Shown: positions 12,501 to 22,235 of the stretch, piece after piece
Layout of the letters: every line of letters starts with the position of its first letter
How positions within the stretch are numbered: position 1 is the first letter of the stretch
Assembly: GCF_037042905.1 (NCBI RefSeq)
Contig: NC_087247.1
Location: 40,151,920-40,215,919, forward strand
Direction: 5' to 3'
Length of the DNA: 64,000 nt
Source: Lytechinus pictus
Lineage: Eukaryota; Echinodermata; Echinoidea; Temnopleuroida; Toxopneustidae
Notes under the pieces: model-generated
What the model was told of the DNA's origin: nothing
Databases searched by the model: none
Seen by the model: only the letters and a program-made list of their open reading frames with translations
Made by a program: the position numbers and the translations under genes

Positions 12501-15500
12501 AAGGAATGAAGGAAAGTGCACAGGCTATACCTATAAACATCAGATTTTATTGTCATAATCCATAAGATTTATCATTTTTGGAAATATGCTCTCTTTGTGC
12601 TTCCTGGGGGAGCTTTCATGTTCTAGCTACAAGTTGGTTAAATCTTAAAATATTTCTTTCTTTTAGAGAAGCTCATCAAAGTAATCAGTATGGAAAGTCT
12701 GAAAAAAGAGTTGTCCTATAGTATTGCATTTTTGTATGGGGGGGGGGGGTAAAAATTGAGAGATATTTTTGCAGCATAGAAAAATGATAACAAAACCACT
12801 CTTTTTCTGACTTTTTTTTTTTGGGGGGGGGGCACATACTTTCATGCAGGATCAACAAAATTTAAAATAATCTTTATAACAGAGTGATAAATAGTTTGAG
12901 GGGCTTGGCAGTGGACACACAAGGTGACCTTTATGAAGATTTCTCATTGAGGTTGTTGGTGTCAAATAGGAATGTGTACCAAGCAGCAATGAGTCATATT
13001 TTCATGGAGCCAGGACAGTGGTCAAGGAGTTCAGTTTTATTCTTTGAAGATTAATCCACCCCAGCTAACAGCTTATTTATAGTAAAACAAAGACAAAGAA
13101 AAATCATACAAACAGAACATAGTTTTTAAATTTGTATATATGTTTTATGGTTTTATGCACAAAATGGCTGTTATATAATTTAGAAGAGAGTTTTATGCCA
13201 CACAGGGATATTTCCATTGTATTTTATTGTATGATATTGATTTTTTTTTTGCAGATTTGACAGTAAGCTTTAGCTCTTTAGATTTTGAATAAAAAGATTC
13301 AAAATCGCTATCTCGGCAGCCACCCACAGCACCATTGCCCAACTATATAGGCCTGGCTGAAAGTTAGTAATTTGCTTTCACACTGCCAAAATACCTGTGA
13401 CCTTGAAAAAATTCCCTTGAAAGTTCTCTTAATTTTGACTAGTACCTACTATTTAGCGTGTATTTTCTTTCAGGGATATTACACGTAATTTGCTTTCACA
13501 CTGCCAAAGTTACCTGGTATTTTCTGATCGAGGTAGATCAAATTTTCCCAATCAGAAAATACCTGGAACTGATGAACTTTGAGGCGGTCTGAAGCCACCT
13601 AGTGATGTAAGTTTTCACTTCCAATTAGGCTGTGCTTATGCGACCTCAAGCCAGAATCATGATTCAAAACACAAACATGAATCACAATACCACAGAATCA
13701 GGGTTTATACGACTTTCAATACATCGTTTTTTCTCCTCGTATTCAGGCTCATCCAGAGCGCACAGTGCGCACTTTGACCCGCAGGCCTGCAGGAAGTAAC
13801 TTTTCGCGTGTGTTTTAGGTTTCAAAAATTAAATCTTTTGCTTCCAGGCTGATATTTGTAATATTGCAAATATTTCCTTGCAATTCATTTTAATGTCGGC
13901 CTATTTTCTGTTTGTCTTTTATTTTGTATCAAATCTAATCAGCACCCATGTTTTTTTTTTTTTTTTTTTTTTTTAGGTGACATGGGTTACGCCATGGGCA
14001 GACGATCAGAATCACCAAAGGAGTTACCATCACGCATCAACCGACAGCGACGTAGTGTAGAGAGACGGGAAGGTCCACTCGTCATGAAGTGCGACGGTGA
14101 CCACAATCATAAGGCTACGAGTACAGCAACAACATCGACAAGGTGTGCCAGCACGCAGACGTGAGTGTCTTGCTTTGCTATGCTATGCTTATCTTGCACT
14201 TAATTACAGGAAATTATTCCCCTTCATACCCTTTTAATATAGATAACAATAATAAATTGATGTCCTGTCTTTCCTACTGTACATGACTTTCTTTTCTCAT
14301 TTTATCATGTTTTTCTATTTTCTTTTTTTTTCTATCTCTCTTATTCTCGTTCTCCATCTCTTTATTCCATTTGATTTTCTATTTTGTTATTATATTGGAA
14401 AACCAGAGTAAAAATATAATCATTTTTCTTTGGCATACTGTGAGATATGATCAATTTTGGCATCCAAAGCTTGTACCCAGGTGATTTGTAATAATTGTAT
14501 TGTATTATGTTATTATTTTGTTTGAATGTTTTATCTATATGTTCATGTATATAGTGTATGATCTTTGCATGAACCACTTAAACAGTATATGCTAGAGGGA
14601 AAATCACTGTCTACGTGTAAAATAATCTTGCCTGTTGCTGTAGAATCCCGTTTAGATTTTAATTTTCTTTATTTTTTGCTCCATAGATTTGTACACTCTG
14701 ACCCTCGAAATAGATAAGAATCAAATAGTTGATATTTTGTTTGCTCAGTGCCATGGATAAGCCACATTCCTCGCATATGTAGGTTGATAATATCTCTTGT
14801 AGAAGACCTGTTCATATTAGAATTTTAATCTTTCCATTGAGGACACCGTAAGTCCGGGGAAAAGGGGGGGGGGGGGGTGTGAAGCCACAGAAAAAAATTT
14901 CAGCCCCCCTTTCTGTAGAAACATGAAATTGCTTTTAATATATAGCTTCCTTAAAATTTATTTTCTCCTTCTCTGACCCAAATAACACCTTGGCTAGGCT
15001 TTGAGTCTGACTATAGCCTACAAATGAGAACATTTGAAAATGGAAACATACACTAGTATGTAATAATTGTGGGGGGATTAAAATTTAGGTCATACATGTC
15101 ATTACATCAGAGTAATTTGATACTTGGAGTTCTTAGATAAAGTTAAACCTCATACCAAAAGAAAAATTATGTCAACATTTTTGTGTATTAAGAGTTTAAA
15201 ACTTACAGTATTCCTAGGAAAGTAATTTTAAATGTTTGACTCTATGAAAATTGAGTTTTCATCTAGGCTCTAAAGTTATGTATTTATCAAATAGGGCTAT
15301 TAAAATTGGTTTCATTTGACATGCCACATCAACTTTTCTGTGTGGTTTTGCCTTTGAAACAAGTAACTATATCTCTTTGTTACAGTTTGAAGGATAATTC
15401 ACCGAGTTGGAATGGAATACTTTACAAAGCTGTTACTACATGTACTCCTTATTTCCGCAGTCTGGGTGTCAGAAAAAAAGTTTGGTGGTATATTGGGCAG

Positions 15501-18492
15501 TTGACCAAATTTGTAAGAATTGCAAACTTTTGACCCTCGAAGGACTTGTTGTGCTGGTCAACAATAGGGGCCAAAGCTTGACCATTGTTAGATACCTAAT
15601 ATCTGAAATGTATGGTATTTCTTTTTTCACTTAGGCCTTTTGTTAATGGAATGTCCTATGGGAAGAATTTGACCCAATGCAATAAGAACAACTCATACAT
15701 AACATGTTCAAGAATTTAAGCTTCACAAGAATGGCCACAATATGTAATGAGGTTTATTGTTGATATTTACTAAATGATAATCCAATGGCAATGAATATGT
15801 TAATTACACTGTACTTACCCCACACCTCCCCCACAAGTAAAAACTGAAAATATGCCTTCTCTAAATGTGTCTTTAATTGTACATGTTGGTGTGCAACTGT
15901 GCATGTGTTTGTAACTTGCTGTAATGTGGAAATTTTGACAAGACCCCTGTTACATTGGATTTCCTAAGTAGTCTTGGGGTGCCCCAAGACCAGTCTCGGG
16001 CAGGTTTCTAATTCGGTGTAAATGCACAACCTACCCGAGCTGAGATTGAGCAAACCTATCTCGTACCACCTCGCGATGTGTTCCGAGACCGGTCTCGGGG
16101 CACCCTGAGACTGCTTTGGATTCGGTGTAAACACAAACCTGCCCGAGGCTGGTAGGAGACAGGTTCGTTTGATGTGCTACACATGGAATGAATATACAAA
16201 CACAGCGTGCACTTTGCGCCCTGCCAAACATATCTCGGACAGTTTCGGTAATTCAGTGTAAATGCGCAGAAAGCTGTCTCGGGGCGCCCTAGAATCGTTA
16301 TGATTCCGATGTAATAGGGGGTCAAAAATTTAGGTCAGCTTTTTGGAAACCAGTCTCGGGGCGCCCCAAGACTGGTCTCGGGTAGGAAATCCTGTGTAAA
16401 AGGGGTCTGAGATATGATTGTAGAAAACAAGTAAAGCAATGTATGGCACTTCATGGAAATTAATTTTACTAAAAATGGTAATTTAATTCTAGTAGTTTTA
16501 AAAAATTATGCTGATCGATTATAATAGTTATTAAATAAAGTTTATTTTATAGTCTTTTGAATCATATGAGTTCTATTCTCTTATTGATTCTAATAGTTAT
16601 TAAATAACCTTTTATTTCATAGTGCGTTGAATCATATGAATTATATTCTCTTAGTAACGAATCATGCTATTTGTACACATTGTTCAGAAAACGTTAGTGC
16701 TGCAGTGGTGTTGAAACCCCTGGTCAACAGACAAATTCAGAAATAAATATTGCTGTTTAATTGGTTATTTTCAACTGGAGGGGCTGAAATAATACACAAT
16801 AAAATATGATTCATGCACTAATATACCTCATTCATTGCATATTCTATCTATTCTTTTTTTTTAAATCACAACTTTATAATTTTCCATCTGATTTCAATGC
16901 AATTTTCAGCATTGATTGATTTTGCTCTATTTGCTTAAAGACAAGTCCACCCAACAGAAAGCTGATCTGAATTAAAAAAAGAACAATCCAACAAGTACAA
17001 CACTGAAAGTTTCATCAAAGTCGGATGTAAAATAAGAGAGTCATGACATTTCAAAATTTTGCTATATTTCACAATTTTTAACAGTTATATGCACATACTG
17101 GTTGATATGCTAATTAGGAGTAGGATGATGTCATCCACTTACTCTTTATTTTCTATTTCATTATAAGAAATATGAGATATTCTAATTTCCTCCTCATTGT
17201 CAAGTGAAACAACAATTGATTCCTCCCTGGACATGTGGAATAAGCATTGTTTAATACTATATGGTTCAGTCAAGTTGGTCCTTATTGTCATATCTGTACA
17301 AAATGAAATATTGTATAATTCAAACAGTAAAAAAACAAACAAAAATAGTGAAGGACATCATCGACCATCTCATTTGCATGTCACTGAATTGTGCATGTCA
17401 CTAAAGGCGAAATTTCAGAAGTCATAACTTTCTTGTTTTAAATCCAATTTCGATGGAAATTTTCATTGTTATGCTAGCTTGATTTTTCTCTATTTAATTA
17501 AATAATTTTTTTCTGGGGTGGACTTGACCTTCAAAATAATTTGTCACTAAGATTAACTTTGAATCTATTGATCCACTTCCGGTAACAAGTCCTCGGTTCT
17601 TTAACATTTGTGCATTGCTATCTTTGTTATTTTCTTTTTCCACCTGCAGGTTAATCACCAGTGAGATGGTAGGAATCCCTGAGATCAATCCAGACCTTCC
17701 AATACCAAGTAGCTCTAGCCTCATATCACAGGACAACCTACTCAAGAGACCCTCTGCCATCCCACCACCACCACCACACCCCTCTCACAGACACAGGAAT
17801 ATGCCCCCGCAGCTTCTACGCCCATCAGTCATCACCTGCGCCCCTGCACCACTCCTGAGAGAACCCAATAGGACTGATCCAGGACCAGTAGCCATGGGGC
17901 CAGGGGCGGGGGCAGGGCTTGGTCCAGTCCCGTACCTCAATGGAAGGGCTAGTAGCACAGAGAGGTGGTCGTCAAGGATGCCTCAGAGTCACTTACCATC
18001 GCAACCACAAAATGCAGGTGAGAATTGATCTTGTCTGCATTTATTTGAGCTTACAAATATATATCTTAAGTAGGAATATAAAACAAATTGAAATCAATAT
18101 TTTATCAGAATTTTGTATCACTTGCATCTCTTTCACCGTTAATAATTGATTTTCATGTTTCCTTTTCAGATATAGATCCTGATATTGAAGAGCATTTTAG
18201 GAGAAGCTTGGGCCAAAATTACCGCGAAACCTACTCCAGTCCCCCACCCATGGCCACCAGTCCACCCAAAGCTACTTCACCTACACTCAGACAGTCCTCA
18301 TCATCACCTAAAGAGGTCAACATCACAGGGTCTGTTGATGATCACTTTGCCAAGGCTCTTGGAGACAAGTGGTCCCAGATCAAAGATGTTATTGAGCCGG
18401 TGTCGGACAGGACATCACCCTCGGTGTCCCCTTCCCTAGCAATGTCTTCATCTCCCGTTGTACAACATCAGCAAGCTTCAGTGGCATCGTGA
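6452..18492 (+). CDS. VGLL4: VGLL4, vestigial-like family member 4 (spliced gene model)
   Basis: Model joins 6452-6527, 13977-14160, 17650-18017 and 18170-18492: 951 nt, 316 codons plus stop (289 if translation begins at 13,982). VGLL4 is a nuclear cofactor that binds TEAD factors through two Tondu (TDU) motifs and competes with YAP/TAZ in Hippo signalling. Seen here (numbered from the 13,982 ATG): a conserved RPSVITCA block at residues 117-124, TDU1 with core EEHFRRSLG at 189-197, and TDU2 with core VDDHFAKALG at 238-247, followed by a Ser-rich tail ending SVAS. Order, spacing and length match vertebrate VGLL4 (human about 290 aa), and the HF...LG residues that contact TEAD are present in both motifs. 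The N-terminal part is Arg-rich and poorly conserved; a KRK-type block known from vertebrate VGLL4 was not found and may be in an exon I missed or be absent. The family call is very secure; the first exon is less so. Confidence 0.93.
7245..7518. mobile_element. MITE with GGCCCCATCTTACAAAG TIRs
   Basis: About 274 bp. The left TIR reads ggccccatcttacaaagag then ttacgattgatccaatcaat; the right mirrors it with a few changes (ctctttgtaagacggggcc). No coding capacity. Confidence 0.75.
9197..9230 (+). repeat. (GT)n followed by G-run
   Basis: A GT dinucleotide tract of nine to ten units, a short TGG bridge, then a run of 10 or more G. Adjacent sequence from 7,519 to 9,824 shows no supported gene. 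Confidence 0.8.
9825..10345. repeat. Degenerate ~105-130 bp tandem repeat
   Basis: About four copies, each with gagaaagggcact, ggtgaaaggggcacagaaca and a gggcattttt-gggtaaaaa block. The array ends in a C14 run. The minus strand stays open in two overlapping frames (9,659-9,958 and 9,858-10,265) that read related Cys-rich peptides; I regard coding as unlikely. Confidence 0.75.
13367..13600. repeat. Small composite repeat with TTTGCTTTCACACTGCC motif
   Basis: gtaatttgctttcacactgc occurs at 13,367 and again 118 bp later. An inverted pair tattttctgat/atcagaaaata lies at about 13,519-13,554. It fits a decayed MITE just before the VGLL4 exon. Confidence 0.5.
13951..13974 (+). repeat. T24 homopolymer at VGLL4 splice acceptor
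   Basis: An uninterrupted T run immediately 5' of the AG of the 13,977 exon; it acts as the polypyrimidine tract. Confidence 0.9.
13977..14160 (+). CDS. VGLL4: VGLL4 coding exon (Arg-rich N-terminal region)
   Basis: The acceptor follows a T24 run and TTAG at 13,976; the donor is GCAGAC|GTGAGT. The reading frame is open with two Met codons (13,982 and 13,994) and encodes a basic, Ser/Arg-rich segment (RRSESPKEL..., RRSVERREG) then a Thr/Ser/Ala tract. It ends in phase 2 and joins 17,650 as a Thr codon. It plausibly corresponds to the vertebrate RERSRSP-type region. Confidence 0.8.
15941..16408. mobile_element. MITE with AGACCCC TIRs and TCTCGGG repeats
   Basis: Ends agacccctgttacattggat and the inverse of gaccccttttacacaggat, about 468 bp. 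It contains repeated agtctcgggg-gccccaagac blocks and three attcggtgtaaa-type direct repeats. It lies in the VGLL4 intron. Confidence 0.75.
16936..17534. mobile_element. ~600 bp MITE, AAGGTCAAGTCCACCC family
   Basis: The left end (aaagacaagtccaccc) mirrors the right end (ggggtggacttgacctt). The sequence is shared with 1-466, parts of 42,199-42,743 and 53,396-53,850, so it is a multi-copy family. It ends about 115 bp before the 17,650 exon of VGLL4. Confidence 0.8.
17650..18017 (+). CDS. VGLL4: VGLL4 coding exon (Pro-rich region with RPSVITCA block)
   Basis: The acceptor is cctgcag at 17,649 and the donor AATGCAG|GTGAGA. It encodes a proline/serine-rich linker with a run of five prolines, a His/Arg patch, the VGLL4-specific RPSVITCA block, and a Gly/Ala/Pro stretch. 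It begins in phase 2, completing ACG, and ends in phase 1. Confidence 0.92.
18170..18492 (+). CDS. VGLL4: VGLL4 terminal coding exon with both Tondu motifs
   Basis: The acceptor is ccttttcag at 18,169; the stop TGA is at 18,490-18,492. It carries TDU1 (DPDIEEHFRRSLGQNY) and TDU2 (SVDDHFAKALGDKW) separated by about 40 residues of Pro/Ser linker, then an acidic/Ser tail. Having both TDU motifs in one exon distinguishes VGLL4 from the single-TDU VGLL1-3. It is the strongest coding evidence for the gene. Confidence 0.96.
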
Positions 18493-20585
18493 ACCTTACT
18501 GAGTGAGAATGCCATCAAGAAATATACACATTACTGATATGTTGGTTTAGACTGGGACAATCATCTCTATTGTGCAGAGGAGAGGTGGACAATGTTCTGA
18601 AATGTTAAGAACCCCTTGGATCTTATGTGTGCACATGGAAGAACTTTATACTCGTCATGTGTTTTTTAAGAAGTCATTTGAGCTACAGACTTTCTTACCC
18701 TTTGAAGTCTATTCATCTCTCATCTGTGTTTGCCAGTCATTCTTGCTTCTGGATAGTCTGCATATTTAATAGAAGCATTCATTAAAAAAAAAGATTATGA
18801 GTGAAAAACTAGTCAAGTAACATGATCACTAAATAACCCAAATCAAGTAAGTTTAATTGATTAAAGCTGTAGGGATATTAGATAAAGGCCTAGATGTAAG
18901 GATGAAAAGAAACTCTTCTGTTTTTTTTTATTCTTTTAAAGTGATTTTTAAGTTAAAATTTCTGAATGCCTGATACATGCAATATATTATCAATATAATA
19001 ATATCAAAGTTTGTTAATATTTATCATGGGGGAACATATTAGGCCAGTGATGGGGGTAGGTGACTGAAATATGATGTGCTCTGTTGAAAGTTATATCTTT
19101 ACTTGTACAATGTATGATATGTGCTTGGTCTTGTTTTTTGTAGTTAACTTTAATGTAATGAATAGAGTTTTATTCAAATTGGAGAAAGATATTGTTGTAC
19201 TTGTACATGTGGCTATAGATAAATTGTGTATGCTGATGTGAGCCTCAGACAATAGGCTTCATCTCTTCGTACCCTGTATAGACCCTCCTCTGTGCTAATA
19301 AGATTGAGAAAGGGCCCCCACAGTAGATAGATTGACAGGCATTACACTATAGCAAGGGAGAGGGGCGAAGGGGAGAGAAATTCAGAGGTAATACAGAAAA
19401 GGAGAGAAGGAAAGAGAGAGAGAGAGAGAGAGTAACAGTGAAGGGGAGGGGTTGTGATTAATAAGGGTGTTTCAAGAAAAAATGACGAGGATTAGAAAGA
19501 GTGAGACAAGATGGGGTGGGGTCAGTATAAGAGAGAGAGAAACAAATGGAAAAGGAAAAATCATGGTTTATATTGCCCTCCCCAAAATACTATGGGGGGG
19601 GGGGAGATCTTATCTTTTTAATGACTAACAGTCCACACCATGTTCAAATCCCCTGCTATCCAGGTGACAGATCACATTCTTCAATTTCTTTCATTATTTC
19701 GCAGATTTTGACATGGGCTGCTGCTTTCACTGACTTTCATTGGTTTGTCCAACACACCAAAAGCAATTCTTCATTCCCACATTGCAAACCTAGGTCTCTT
19801 CCTCTCCCAACACCCAACATGGTTCATGAGAGAGGGGGGCAAGCCCCTGCGAGCATCGACACTTTAGTGTTTGTGGGGGATGCTCTAAATGTGGGGATAG
19901 CTAAAAATGGAGAGAGAAAGAAGATGATAGGAGAGAGAGAAAGGAGGGAGGGGTTTGGAGAAGAAATCTGGAGAGTGAAGGAAGGAGAAAGGAAGAGCAG
20001 GTGCATGGCTATGATAATTTGGCATGTAGCCAGGTAGGCTAGAATTATCTTTTGTGTTCAAGTTTATGCGCACAGACTTTATAATCTAATTTGCATCTTG
20101 TAATTGATTGGATACAAATGCCCCCCATGGAGCCTTGTATTGTTAGATTGAAGACAAAAGCTGGACACCGTGTGTGTGTGTGTGTGGGGTAAGGAAATCA
20201 AGGTGATTTGTAATGACTAGTTTCTATACTTTGTCTATCCATCTTTTGCTATCTCTCTAAAGATTTCCAGTTGGTTTTTCATACTTCCATGATCTAAAGA
20301 TAGTCTCCCCTCATACATCCTTCTCTGCCTATGCCCGCTATACACCCAGCCACCTGTAGTTAATTGCAAGACCACATGCTGTATACCCTCAATATTTATA
20401 TGTAATTGTATATGTAATGTTTTTTTTGCAGCAATAATAAGAACAAGTTGGTTCTTTGCCATTCCCAACTTCTTGTACTCTATATTCAAATTACAAGAGA
20501 TGAATATATTATATATGCTTTCTGTCATCATTTTACATGGAAAATGTACATTAAGTGTCAGGACAAGCTAAGCTTCTGGAATATC

Positions 20586-20593
20586 TGTAAATA
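20586..20593 (+). promoter_or_regulatory. Pumilio response element in VGLL4 3'UTR
   Basis: TGTAAATA matches the PUF-protein consensus UGUANAUA, on the sense strand about 275 nt before the polyadenylation signal. One 8-mer is weak evidence alone. Confidence 0.3.
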
Positions 20594-20863
20594 TTGTACA
20601 ATATAAACTGAATTATATGAGAACTGAGCTAGTGGTGAGTTGCTTGTCTTGGATGTTGAGATAGGATTGTGAAATTAATGTGGAGAAATATCAAGTGTTT
20701 GTATTGTTTGTGAATGTATAGCTGTCCTTCTCCACACATGCAAAGTAAAAGTCATGCAACAAGTTAAAAAACATTTGGAAGTACATGTATGAGTAAGATC
20801 TTGTTCAGGTGTGGAGATGTTGTTTACTGTGACAGGAAATAATGAACCCTGTTGTTATTGTGA

Positions 20864-20869
20864 AATAAA
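20864..20869 (+). terminator. Polyadenylation signal AATAAA, VGLL4
   Basis: A canonical hexamer followed by T-rich sequence (ttttatatcatatttattg) suitable as a downstream element. Confidence 0.5.
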
Positions 20870-21129
20870 ATATGGACATTTTATATCATATTTATTGAGG
20901 TTGGTACAATTTTTTTCTTTCACATGAGAAAATTGTGTGGTAGGCCTATATGCAGGAAAATGGAATGAGACAGCAGTCTTTTTGTATAAATGTTTCATTC
21001 GTTTTATTCAAAAAGTGAGGAAAATATGGAAAGGAAAATATGGTGATACGATGGATGATGATAATATTTATAATGATGAAGAAGATGAATGATGGATGAT
21101 GAATGGATGACATTGGTGATGATGGATGA

Positions 21130-22235
21130 TTATGATGGTAATGGTGTTGTCCTGTAGGAGGCTGAGAAGAAGAAGGAAGAGGAAGAAGAAGTAGGACGTG
21201 GTGGAGGAGGAGTAGCAGAAGAAGTAGGAGGAGGAAGAAGAAAAAAAGGAGGAAGAGAAGAGGTGGTGGTGAGGAGGAAGAAATAGGAGGAGGAAGAAAA
21301 AGTAGGAGGAAGAAAAACTAGGAGGAAGAGAAGGGGAAGAAGAAGCATGAAAAGAAGGAGGAGGAGAGGAAGAAGAGAAGAAGGAGGAGGAAGTAGAAGA
21401 AGGAGAAGAACAAGAAAAAAAGGAGGAAGAGAAGAGGTGGTGGCGAGGAGGAAGAAAAAGGAGGAGAAATAGGAGGAAGAAAAAGTAGGAGGAAGAAAAA
21501 CTAAGAGGAAGAGAAGGGGAAGAAGCATGAAAAGAAGGAGGAGAGGAAGAAGAAGAGGCGGAGGAGGAGGAAGAAGAAGAAAAAAATGAAGAAGTAAAAG
21601 AATAAGGGGGAGGAGGAAGGAGGAGGAGAGGAAGAAAAAAGGAGAAGAAGAGGTGGTGGTGGGAGGGAGAAGAAGAAGAGGAAGAAGAAGTAGGACGTGG
21701 TGGAGGAGGAGTAGCAGAAGGAGGAATAAGAAGTAGGAGGAGGAAGAAGAAAAAAAGGAGGAAGAGAAGAGGTGGTGGTGAGGAGGAAGAAATAGGAGGA
21801 GGAAGAAAAACTAGGAGGAAGAGAAGGGGAAGAAGAAGCATGAAAAGAAGGAGGAGGAGAGGAAGAAGGAGAAAAGGAAAAAGAAGAGGGAGGAGGAAGT
21901 AGAAGAAGTAGTAGAAGAAGAAGAATAAGGAGGAGAAGAACAGAAGAAAAAAGGGAGGAAGAGAAGAGGTGGTGGTGAGGAGGAAGAAAACGCAAAAGGA
22001 GAAGGAGGAGAAAGAAAAAGAAGAAATAGGAGGAGGAAGAAAAACTAGGAGGAAGAGAAGGGGAAGAAGCATGAAAAGGAGGAGAGGAAGAAGAGAAGAA
22101 GGAAGAGGGAGGAGGAGGAAGTAGAAGAAGTAGTAGAAGAAGAAGAAAGAGGAGAAGAAGAAGAATAAGGAGAAGGAGAAGAACAGAAGAAGAAAAAGGA
22201 GAATGAGGGGGAGGAGGAAAAGAAGGAAGATGTGG
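21130..22235 (+). repeat. 1.1 kb polypurine (GGA/GAA) satellite
   Basis: Almost pure purine on +, built from GGAGGAAGA variants with rare breaks. A higher-order unit of about 499 bp is visible: gtaggacgtggtggaggagg recurs at 21,191 and 21,690, and gaagcatgaaaagaaggagg recurs four times. GAT-rich sequence flanks it. Long minus-strand Ser/Phe/Leu/Pro frames are low-complexity shadows. It lies between the 3' ends of VGLL4 and ATG7. Confidence 0.95.

Larger units (their letters stand above)
6528..13976 (+). other. Long VGLL4 intron (if the 5' exon is right) or upstream region
   Basis: Contains the elements listed at 7.2 and 9.8 kb. Outside them it is AT-rich with G-runs at 12,739 and 12,825 and no exon I can support. 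Confidence 0.4.
18493..20885 (+). other. VGLL4: VGLL4 3'UTR
   Basis: There is no further ORF of note. The first convincing polyadenylation signal after the stop is AATAAA at 20,864-20,869. The stretch includes a GA microsatellite near 19,409-19,432, a G-run at 19,593-19,604, a GT run at 20,169-20,186 and a Pumilio-type UGUAAAUA at 20,586. The transcript end is inferred; RNA reads would set it. Confidence 0.55.

Noticed and set aside
17615-17649. N-terminal extension of the VGLL4 17,650 exon in the same open frame
   Set aside because: It is intronic pyrimidine-rich sequence leading to the cctgcag acceptor.
18185-18439. Alternative-frame ORF over the VGLL4 last exon
   Set aside because: Shadow of the TDU-coding frame; no conservation.
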